From an uncultured Mycoplasmataceae bacterium (GTDB taxonomy: Bacteria > Bacillota_I > Bacilli_A > Mycoplasmatales > Mycoplasmoidaceae), in assembly GCA_949289925.1 (NCBI GenBank), contig CASEPW010000071.1:1-7373 (forward strand): DNA of 7,373 nt, read 5' to 3'. Under the pieces are notes generated by a model, which saw nothing but the letters and a program-made list of their open reading frames with translations, ran no database searches and had not been told where the DNA came from. How positions within the stretch are numbered: position 1 is the first letter of the stretch; every line of letters begins with the position of its first letter. The position numbers were made by a program, and so were the translations under genes. Below are positions 1 through 7,276 of this stretch, in pieces.

Positions 1-204
1 CAATCTGATAGACAATTTGAAATAATTAAAAAAATATTATATTTAATTGATGAAATAATTATAGAGTTAAAAAACAATATCCCATTAGATTTAGTTATTC
101 AAAAAATCGAACTTATTCTAAATGAATTTAACAATTTTTTAGGAAAAACATTACAATATGATAAATTAGATGAAATGTTCAAAAAGTTTTGTTTAGGTAA
201 GTAA
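1..204 (+). CDS. mnmE: MnmE, tRNA uridine-5-carboxymethylaminomethyl modification GTPase (3' end only)
   Basis: Partial gene: the window opens inside it, and frame 1 gives the last 67 residues followed by TAA at 202-204. MnmE (also called TrmE or ThdF) works with MnmG to modify the wobble uridine of certain tRNAs. The visible part is the C-terminal end of the helical domain. It starts with SDRQFEIIKK, like the family's helix near (E)RQ, continues with NNIPLDLV, matching the family's PLELVA segment, and ends in LDEMFKKFCLGK. That ending corresponds to the MnmE signature LDxIFSxFCIGK, whose cysteine is strongly conserved and present here. The GTPase domain lies outside the window. The stop codon shares its last A with the tatD start (TAATG), so the two genes are probably translationally coupled. 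The same gene pair is adjacent in Mycoplasma genitalium. Identification is by family resemblance of a short piece, but the C-terminal signature is distinctive. Confidence 0.9.
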   Translation, partial: QSDRQFEIIKKILYLIDEIIIELKNNIPLDLVIQKIELILNEFNNFLGKTLQYDKLDEMFKKFCLGK

Positions 205-977
205 TGAAAAAAATTGATACTCATTGTCATTTAAATATAGAACCGTATATAAATAATAATATTGATCAATACATAAAAGATATTGATGATAATTTTATAA
301 TGAATATTATAGGAACAACATATTCAGATTCAATCATATCTGTAAAATTAGCTAATAAATTTTCAAATATATATTCGACTATAGGAATTCATCCAAATGA
401 AACAAATAATCACTCTATTGATGATATTAAAAAATTAGAAGAAGTTTATTTAGAAAATAAAATAAAAATTATTGCTATTGGTGAAACAGGTTTTGATTTC
501 CATTATCCAAATTATGATTATAATAAACAATTATTATTTTTAGAAGAACATTTTAATTTATCTTTAAAATATGATTTAACTTTAGTATTGCATATAAGAG
601 ATGCTCACAATGAAGCTATTTCTTTTTTAAAATCTAAAAATAAATTACCAAGAATTATAATTCATTGTTTTAGTGGGAATTTAAATATTATGGAAGAATA
701 CTTAAAACTAGGTTGTTATATTTCTTTTTCTGGTATATTAACGTTTAAAAACGCAAATGATTTAATTGATTGTGTAAAATATATTCCATTGGATAAGATT
801 TTATCTGAAACAGATTCTCCATTTTTAACTCCAGTACCTTATAGAGGTAAAATTAATAACCCGATATATGTTGAATATATTAATGAAAAAATTGCAAATA
901 TTAAAAATATTAGTTTTGATGAAACGGTAGAAAGATTATATATTAATGCTTGTAAGGCTTTTAATAAAAAATTATAA
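204..977 (+). CDS. tatD: TatD-family metal-dependent hydrolase / DNase
   Basis: Complete gene of 257 residues, the usual length for the family. TatD proteins are TIM-barrel, metal-dependent hydrolases of the amidohydrolase superfamily. E. coli TatD has DNase activity, and the mycoplasma members are annotated as YcfH/TatD-type deoxyribonucleases with unknown cellular substrate. The metal ligands are all visible: HxH at H7 and H9 (DTHCH), E94 in IGETGFD, H130 in LVLHIRDAH, H154 in IIHCFSG and D204 in SETDSPFLTP. The family's GIHP (H63) and TPVPYRGK segments are also present. The ATG at 204 overlaps the mnmE stop by one base and puts the HxH motif at its normal distance from the N-terminus, so the start is well supported. 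There is no in-frame UGA, so the product is the same in either genetic code. The gene appears to be the last of its operon, since a hairpin terminator follows at 1020-1069. Confidence 0.95.
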   Translation: MKKIDTHCHLNIEPYINNNIDQYIKDIDDNFIMNIIGTTYSDSIISVKLANKFSNIYSTIGIHPNETNNHSIDDIKKLEEVYLENKIKIIAIGETGFDFHYPNYDYNKQLLFLEEHFNLSLKYDLTLVLHIRDAHNEAISFLKSKNKLPRIIIHCFSGNLNIMEEYLKLGCYISFSGILTFKNANDLIDCVKYIPLDKILSETDSPFLTPVPYRGKINNPIYVEYINEKIANIKNISFDETVERLYINACKAFNKKL

Positions 978-1019
978 TTATTTTATATTTATTATTTTTT
1001 TTATATTTATTAGTTCTGT

Positions 1020-1069
1020 GGAAAAGTTGATTAAAAATCAAATGTATCAATTTTTCCTTATATTTTTTT
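1020..1069 (+). terminator. Probable Rho-independent terminator after tatD
   Basis: GGAAAAGTTGAT at 1020-1031 can pair with ATCAATTTTTCC at 1046-1057, giving a 12-bp stem with one G-U pair and a 14-base loop. The T-rich stretch TTATATTTTTTT follows directly. It lies 42 bases after the tatD stop, which fits the end of the mnmE-tatD transcript. A smaller perfect hairpin, TTGATT-AAA-AATCAA at 1027-1041, overlaps and competes with it. The stem is AT-rich, as expected for such a genome, so its efficiency is uncertain. Confidence 0.6.
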
Positions 1070-1139
1070 AGAAAAAAATAAATATTTTTGTGGGAAACTA
1101 ATGTTAATAAAATTGTTGATTATTTTTTTAAATAAAAAA

Positions 1140-1168
1140 TTAAATATATTAATATATTTATGTATAAT
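1140..1168 (+). promoter_or_regulatory. Promoter for the ABC-secA-uvrB unit
   Basis: A perfect -10 hexamer TATAAT lies at 1163-1168. At 17-base spacing upstream only a weak -35 candidate, TTAAAT (1140-1145), is seen, which is usual in mycoplasmas, where the -10 box dominates. Transcription would be expected to start about 7 bases downstream of the -10, at roughly 1175-1176. That is the ATG of the ABC gene, so the mRNA would have essentially no leader. No Shine-Dalgarno sequence precedes that ATG, which is consistent with leaderless translation. Confidence 0.6.
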
Positions 1169-1175
1169 TTAAATT

Positions 1176-2267
1176 ATGAATTCAAATAAACAACAAGTTA
1201 ATTTAACAAAAAAATTAAATGAGCCTCATAAAGGTGAAAAGTTTATATCTATTGATGACGGGTTAATTGTTGATTTAAAAGGTGTAGAAAAAATATTCAT
1301 TAATGAAAATATTGAATATAGAGTTTTAAAAAATGTTGATTTAAAAATTAAAAAAGGAGAATTTATAGTTATTTTAGGACCATCAGGTTCAGGGAAAACA
1401 ACTTTAATGAATATTATTTCAGGTTTAGAAAGAGCTACTCAAGGTATAGTTAATGTTTTGGGAAATGATTTAATTAATTTTGATAATACAGAACTTACAA
1501 CATTTAGAAGAGAAAATGTTGGTTATATTTTTCAACAATATGGTTTGTTACCAAACTTAACCGTTAAAGATAATATTTTATTGGGTGAATATTTACAAAA
1601 AAAGAATAACTCGTATTTTTCAAAGATTTATTACAAAAAAGTTAGAGAATTAAATAAGGAATATAAAGATGTAATTTCTAATTTCATTGATCAAGAAAAG
1701 CAATTAAAAAAACAATATAATAGTTTTAAAACTATTTTTAAAAAAGTTTCTGAAATTAATAATGATGAATATAAAGAAAAAATTAATGAAATATTAAATG
1801 CTTGCAATATTAAAGAAGAAAAAATTAATGAATATAAATTAAAAAGAGAAAATTTAATTTATGAATATTTAAAAGATACTAATTCTTTATCTACTGTTAA
1901 CAATGAATATTTTTTAATTGATAATATTATGAAAATGTTGCAAATAGATTCATTAGCTAAAAAATATCCTGGTCAATTGTCTGGTGGTCAACAACAAAGA
2001 GTTTCTATTGCTAGAACTTTAATAAAAAAACCAAAAATTTTATTTGCAGATGAACCTACTGGAGCTGTTGATACTGAAATGAGTAAAATTATTATGAATT
2101 CATTATCACAAATTAATCAAATGATTGGAACAACTGTTGTTATTGTTACACATAACCCTGCAATTGCGCAAATGGCAGATAGAGTTATTCATTTTTTTGA
2201 TGGAACAATAAGTAAAATTGAAGAAAATAAAGTTAAAAAAACTGTAGACGAAATAAAGTGAGAATAA
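1176..2267 (+). CDS. ABC transporter ATP-binding protein, MacB/LolD-like, with a long helical-domain insertion
   Basis: ATPase subunit of 363 residues. The true stop is TAA at 2265-2267; the TGA at 2259-2261 is Trp362 under code 4, so the protein ends IKWE. Nucleotide-binding motifs are complete: Walker A GPSGSGKTT (68-76), Q-loop FQQYGLLPNLTV (119-130), signature LSGGQQQR (268-275), Walker B ILFADEP (288-294) with E293, D-loop GAVDT, and H-loop H326. The LLPNLTVKDN segment and the SGGQQQR form are typical of the MacB/LolD/FtsE group, which power membrane machines that extract or export proteins, lipoproteins or peptides. Q-loop and signature are about 148 residues apart, roughly 100 more than in a standard 230-residue LolD. 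The extra part (about 145-245) is rich in Lys, Glu and Asn and looks like alpha-helical coiled coil. There is also an N-terminal extension of about 33 residues before the first beta strand. No permease gene is next to it. The start follows a TATAAT with no leader. secA begins one base after the stop. The substrate cannot be deduced. Confidence 0.88.
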
Positions 2268-2268
2268 A

Positions 2269-5064
2269 ATGCAATTAGTAAATAGATTTAAAATTTTAAC
2301 AGATAAAGTAAGAAAAATAGCGCCAAGAGCTAGATTATTAGAGCAAGCTGATGAAATAGCTACACAAGTTATTAAATTGGAACCAAAGTATGAAAAATTA
2401 TCTGATGCTGAACTAAAAAATAAAACTTATAGAATTATTGACAAAATAAGAGATGAAGGTATGCCTATTGATGCATTTTTAATTGATGCTTTAGCAATGG
2501 TAAGAGAAATTATTTATAGAACTCACGGTTTAAAGGCTTATAAAGTGCAATTGATTGGTGCTATTATTGCACATTATGGTGATTTTGCTGAAATGATGAC
2601 AGGGGAAGGGAAAACACTAGTTCTAGTTATGGTTTCATTTGTCAATGCATTATCTAAAAAAGGTGTTCATATCGTTACAGTAAATGAATATTTAGTTCAA
2701 CGTGATGCTGAATTTTCTAATGAAGCTTTATCAAAATTAGGTATTAGTGTAGGTTATATTACATCTGCTTTAGATAACGATACAAAAAGAAAAATGTATG
2801 CATGTGATATCACTTATGCGCCAAATTCAGAATTAGGTTTCGATTATTTAAGAGATAATATGGTTCAAAATATTGCTGACAAAATGCAAAGAGAATTAAA
2901 TTTTGCTATTGTTGATGAAGGTGACTCAATTCTTATTGATGAAGCTAGAACTCCATTAATTATTGCTGGTAGTCCATCGGATGATATTTCTTTGTATGTA
3001 CAAGCAGATAGATTTGTAAACACTTTAAATGAAAATGACTATGTTATGGATGCAGAATCTAGTGCAATTAATTTAAATGATAACGGGATTAGAAAAGCTT
3101 GTGAATTTTTTAATTTAAAAAGTTTATATGATGTTGAAAATAGTGAAATTGTTCATAGAATAATGAATGCATTAAAAGCAAACTTTACCATGTTTTTAGG
3201 TAAAGAATATATTGTTAAATTTAATGAAGAAAAACAAGAAGAAGAAATTGCTTTGATTGATTCATTTACTGGAAGAATATTAGCAGGGCGTATGTATAGT
3301 GCAGGTTTGCACCAAGCTATTCAAGCAAAAGAAAGAGTAAGAATAGAACCTGAAAATTTAACAATTGCTACCATCACATATCAATCATTTTTTAGATTGT
3401 ATAAAAAATTAGCAGGAGTTTCAGGTACTGCATTAACTGAGTCGCAAGAATTATTAGATATTTATAATATGGTTGTTGTTCCTATTCCTACAAACAAACC
3501 AGTTAAAAGAATAGATCATCCAGATTTTGTTTTTGGTAATAAAAAAACTAAATGGAAATATATTGTTAGTGATATTAAAAAGAGACATGCTACAGGTCAA
3601 CCAATTCTAGTAGGTACAGGTTCTGTTGAAGATTCAGAATTATTACATAAGTTATTAGATAAAATAAATATTCCTCATCAAGTTTTAAATGCAAAAAATC
3701 ATGCACGTGAAGCTGAAATTGTTAAACTTGCAGGTCAAAAAGGTGCAGTAACTGTTGCTACAAACATGGCAGGTAGAGGTACTGATATTAAATTAGGTGA
3801 AGGTGTTAAAGAATTAGGTGGTTTATATGTTTTAGGAACAGAGAGAAATGAATCAAGACGTATTGATAACCAATTAAGAGGTAGAAGTGGTAGACAAGGT
3901 GATATTGGAGAATCTAGATTTTTTATATCTTTAGAAGATTCATTATTCAAAAGATTTGCAACTGATAAATTTGATAAAGCTCAATGAAAAATGGGTGAAG
4001 ATATAATTGATTTAAAATTCTTTTCTAAATTATTAGATAGAACACAAAAAAGAGTAGAAAATTTAAATTATGATGTAAGAAAAAATTTAATTGATTATGA
4101 CTATGTATTAAGTGAGCAAAGAGAATTAATTTATAAACAAAGAGACTATATTTTAAAATCTAATAATTTATTAGATATTGTTATTAGGATGATTCCATAT
4201 GTTGTTGAATATGGAATTAGTATTTATAAACAGCCTGAAAACATTAATATGATTGACATTAATAGTTTAGTTAAATATATCAATGATAATTACTTATTAT
4301 CAAATTATCAATTAAATGCAAATGATTTTATTGATTTATCAGAAGAACAAATAAAAGATAAAATTATTAACCACATTCAAGAGGAACTAACTAAATTATA
4401 TAATGAATCAGCACAATCTCTAAACCAATGAAGAGAAATATTAATTGTTGTTATTGATTCAAATTGAACTATTTTCTTAGACAAAATTCAAAAATTGAGA
4501 GATGGTGTTACTCTTCGTAGTTTTGAACAAAAATCACCATTGAATATTTATGTTGAAGATTCAGATCGTTTATTTGTATCAATGACAAAATTGATTGCTC
4601 AAATAGTAATTAGAAATATAGTAAAATTGAATGAAGTTAAATATGCGAATGCTCAAAACACACAATCACAATCTTCTCAAGGAACAGTAATTGGTAATAT
4701 TTTTGCTAATACAACGTCACAACAAGCTCAACCAACAGCAATTAATGAAACAATTATTGTTGAAGAAACAAATAATAATAAAACATTTGATGAAATTGTG
4801 GCTGAGGTTGAAGCACAAGAACCTAAATTTGAAAAAGAAAATATTGTTCTACCTGAATATAACAAAGAAAAGAAATCAGAAAATTTAGGATATACAAATC
4901 AAAACTTAAAACAAATTAATGATGCTATTAATGATATTTTGTCTAATGAAGGTGTTGATATTAAAAAAGTGGAAACTAGTAATGAAAGTGTTAATGAATT
5001 AAAAGAAAAAGAAAGAACTGTTAAGTTTGATTTTGATTTAGACAATGGAAAAGATAAAAAATAG
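2269..5064 (+). CDS. secA: SecA, preprotein translocase ATPase, with atypical C-terminal tail
   Basis: SecA is the ATPase motor that pushes unfolded preproteins through the SecYEG channel. The gene encodes 931 residues when UGA is read as Trp (W573, W721, W733); under the standard code it would wrongly split into three pieces. Domains in order: NBD1 with Walker A TGEGKT (111-116) and motif II DEGDS (216-220) followed by ILIDEARTPL; the preprotein cross-linking domain (about 225-365); NBD2 with GTALTE (386-391), NMAGRGTDIKLG (499-510) and QLRGRSGRQGD (535-545), which carries the arginine finger; helical scaffold with NLIDYDYVLSEQRELIYKQR; and the helical wing, VIDSNW then KLRDGVTLRSF. Two normally conserved spots differ: DEVD is DEGD, and the residue before TGEGKT is Met instead of Lys/Arg. 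From about residue 793 the protein ends in a 139-residue Q/N/S- then E/N/K-rich tail without any Cys, so the usual C-terminal zinc-binding motif is absent. A weak AAGTGAG ribosome-binding site (2256-2262) sits 6 bases before the ATG. Its last 20 bases overlap uvrB. Confidence 0.96.
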
Positions 5065-7027
5065 ATTTGAACTAGTTGCTCCATATCAACCAAGTGGTGA
5101 TCAACCAAAAGCAATTGATCAACTATTGAATAATTTAAAAACTAATAAATACCAAGTGTTATTAGGAGCTACTGGTACAGGTAAAACTTATACTATTGCA
5201 AATATTATTAATAAAACACAAAGAAAAACTTTAGTATTAGCACATAACAGAACATTAGCTAGTCAATTGTATTTAGAATTAAAATCTTTTTTTCCAAACA
5301 ATCATGTTGAGTATTTTGTGTCATATTTTGATTTTTTTCAACCCGAAGCATATTTGCCTAGAACTGATACATATATTGAAAAAAATGCACAATCAAATGT
5401 AGAAATAGAGATGATGAGACTTTCTACATTAAATTCATTATCTAATTATGATGATGTAATTGTAGTAGCATCAGTTGCATGTATATATCCTACATCTTCA
5501 CAAGAAGATTTTAATCGTTATAGATTATTTTTAAAAACTAACACTAATTATGAAATGTCATATATAAAAAATACATTAGTTACTATGGATTATAAATTTA
5601 ATGCTATTGAATTAAAAGCTGGTATGTTCAGATTAAAAGGTGATGTATTAGAAATTATGTTTGGTTTTGATAATGAACATATTTACCGTTTGTCTTTTTT
5701 TGGTCAAGAGTTAGAAAAAATAGTTAAAGTAAATAGTTTAACAGGTGAAATTGTCGAAAAAATGAACAATATATTAATAACTCCAGCCAATGAATATGTA
5801 TTAAATAGAGAAAATGCACAAGATGCACTAACAAGAATTGAAGATGAAATGATAGAAAGAATTAAATTCTTTAAAGCTAATAATAGATTGTTAGAAGCAG
5901 AAAGAATTGAACAAAGAACTAAATATGATTTAGAATCCTTAAAGGAATTTGGAGTATGTCCTGGAATTGAAAATTATGCAGCTCAATTAGAGAATAGAAA
6001 ACCAGGAGAAACTCCATATTCATTATTAGACTACTTTAAAAATGATGAATGATTATTTGTTATAGATGAATCTCATATATCAGTTCCACAAATGAGAGGG
6101 ATGTATAATACTGATAGAAGTAGAAAAGAAACATTAGTAGAATATGGTTTTAGATTACCATCTGCATTAGATAATCGACCATTAATGTTTGATGAAATTT
6201 TTTCTCGTACAAGTCAAACTATTTTTGTTTCTGCTACTCCTAATGACTGAGAAAAGCAAATTTCTAATAATTGTATTGTGGAACAAATTGTTAGACCAAC
6301 AGGATTATTAGATCCAGTAATTGAAGTAAGACCAACTAAATATCAAATTGATGATTTAATAAATGAAATTATTAAACAAAGACAAAGAAATTATCGTACT
6401 TTTGTTTCGGTAATTACAATTAAGATGGCTGAAGAACTATCTGAGTTTTTAAAACAACGTGGTATTAAAGTAGCATATTTACATAATGAACTTAAAACAA
6501 TTGAAAGATCAAAAATTTTATATGATTTGAGAAAAGGTAAATATGAGGTTGTGGTAGGAATAAATTTATTAAGGGAAGGAATTGATGTTCCTGAAGTTTC
6601 ACTAATGGTTATATTTGATGCAGATAAGCCTGGTTTATTTAGAAGCGAAAAATCTTTAATTCAGATGATAGGAAGAGCAGCCAGAAATGTTGATGGTAGA
6701 GTTATTATGTACGCAGATAGTCAAACAAAAGATATGATTAATGCTATTAATGAAACTAACCGTAGAAGAAATATTCAAATGCAATTTAATAAAAATAATA
6801 ATATAACACCAAAAACAATTATTAAAGAAATATCAAACTCTTTATTTGATCAAGATGAAGATATTAATAAAGTTATTAAAAATAAAAAAACAACTGAACA
6901 AATAATTAAACAATTAAAGAAAGATATGTTAAATGCAGCAAAAAATCAAGAATATGAGCTTGCTGCTACACTCAGAGATAAAATAACTGAATTAGCTGCA
7001 ATTGGCAATAAAAAAAGTGATATTTAG
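5045..7027 (+). CDS. uvrB: UvrB, nucleotide excision repair helicase subunit (UvrABC)
   Basis: UvrB receives damaged DNA from UvrA, checks the lesion by inserting a beta hairpin between the strands, and recruits the UvrC nuclease. The product is 660 residues, normal for the family, with UGA read as Trp at W336 (6050-6052) and W402 (6248-6250). Visible parts: N-terminal [14 protein letters not shown], Walker A GATGTGKT (41-48), beta-hairpin segment [13 protein letters not shown] (about 93-105), damage-domain segment [16 protein letters not shown], helicase motif II DESH (341-344), [33 protein letters not shown] (504-519), motif [10 protein letters not shown] (540-547), and a C-terminal UVR domain (about 618-651) for contact with UvrC. 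In the hairpin the common YYDYY is YFDFF, so three tyrosines are replaced by phenylalanine. The ATG at 5045 lies inside the end of secA in another frame, with no clear Shine-Dalgarno, and gives the expected short lead to the FxLVxPYxPSGDQP motif. Translational coupling to secA is likely. No uvrA or uvrC is nearby. Confidence 0.96.
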
Positions 7028-7125
7028 TCAAAATAGTTATATTTACTTTGTTAATAAAACATATAGTTTCAAAAAAATAGACATTTATTTTGTTATTGGA
7101 AAGATAAAATTTAACAGTTTTTGGC

Positions 7126-7158
7126 AATGTATTAAGTTTCTCCAAAACTTAATACATT
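7126..7158. repeat. Perfect 14-bp inverted repeat, possible terminator of the uvrB unit
   Basis: AATGTATTAAGTTT at 7126-7139 and AAACTTAATACATT at 7145-7158 are exact reverse complements separated by the 5-base loop CTCCA. It is the strongest hairpin in the window and lies about 100 bases after the uvrB stop. On the + strand it is followed by ACTATAATTTATAATC, which is AT-rich but not a clean T-run, so a terminator role is plausible, not proven. The right half carries part of a 24-base motif found again at 7261-7284. Confidence 0.75.
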
Positions 7159-7166
7159 ACTATAAT

Positions 7167-7206
7167 TTATAATCAATTAAAAATTCTATTTGATGATAGA
7201 TTATAA
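7167..7206. repeat. Inverted repeat with 8-bp arms
   Basis: TTATAATC at 7167-7174 is the reverse complement of GATTATAA at 7199-7206, with 24 bases between. Nested inside, ATCAA (7172-7176) can pair with TTGAT (7190-7194). The pairs are almost all A-T, so this one alone could be chance in such sequence. It is listed because it sits in line with three others. Confidence 0.4.
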
Positions 7207-7216
7207 TTTTAATATC

Positions 7217-7254
7217 AAGGATTAATAGTTTTTATACATTTTATGTTAATCCTT
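7217..7254. repeat. Inverted repeat AAGGATTAA / TTAATCCTT
   Basis: AAGGATTAA (7217-7225) and TTAATCCTT (7246-7254) form a perfect 9-bp stem with a 20-base AT-rich loop. The left arm is also part of AAGGATTAATAGTT (7217-7230), which recurs with one change as AAAGATTAATAGTT at 7310-7323. Confidence 0.6.
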
Positions 7255-7259
7255 AAAAG

Positions 7260-7276
7260 TAGTTTCCCCAAAACTA
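7260..7276. repeat. Small hairpin TAGTTT-CCCCA-AAACTA
   Basis: TAGTTT (7260-7265) pairs with AAACTA (7271-7276) around the 5-base loop CCCCA. Stem sequence and loop closely resemble the core of the hairpin at 7126-7158 (loop CTCCA), so the two look like copies of one element 126 bases apart. Confidence 0.55.

Noticed and set aside
978..1175. Replication origin
   Set aside because: There is one consensus DnaA box and one near match, no dnaA or dnaN nearby, and AT-richness is general in this genome.
3735..3950. 71-codon minus-strand open frame
   Set aside because: It lies entirely inside secA's conserved NBD2 segment and has no recognisable protein features; it is a shadow of the real gene.
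3985..4500. secA as a pseudogene broken by stop codons
   Set aside because: The interruptions are only UGA, the frame never shifts, and conserved SecA sequence continues through them. The apparent starts at 3991 and 4495 (the latter TTG) are internal residues.
4691..4888. 65-codon plus-strand open frame
   Set aside because: It is out of frame within the low-complexity secA tail, and its Leu/Lys-rich composition is what frame-shifted AT-rich DNA gives.
4899..5114. 71-codon minus-strand open frame across the secA/uvrB junction
   Set aside because: It is antisense to two supported genes and has no motif or start signal of its own.
6050..6278. uvrB as two separate genes or a frameshifted gene
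   Set aside because: The DESH motif lies between the two parts in the same frame and only UGA codons interrupt it; the GTG at 6278 is an internal Val.
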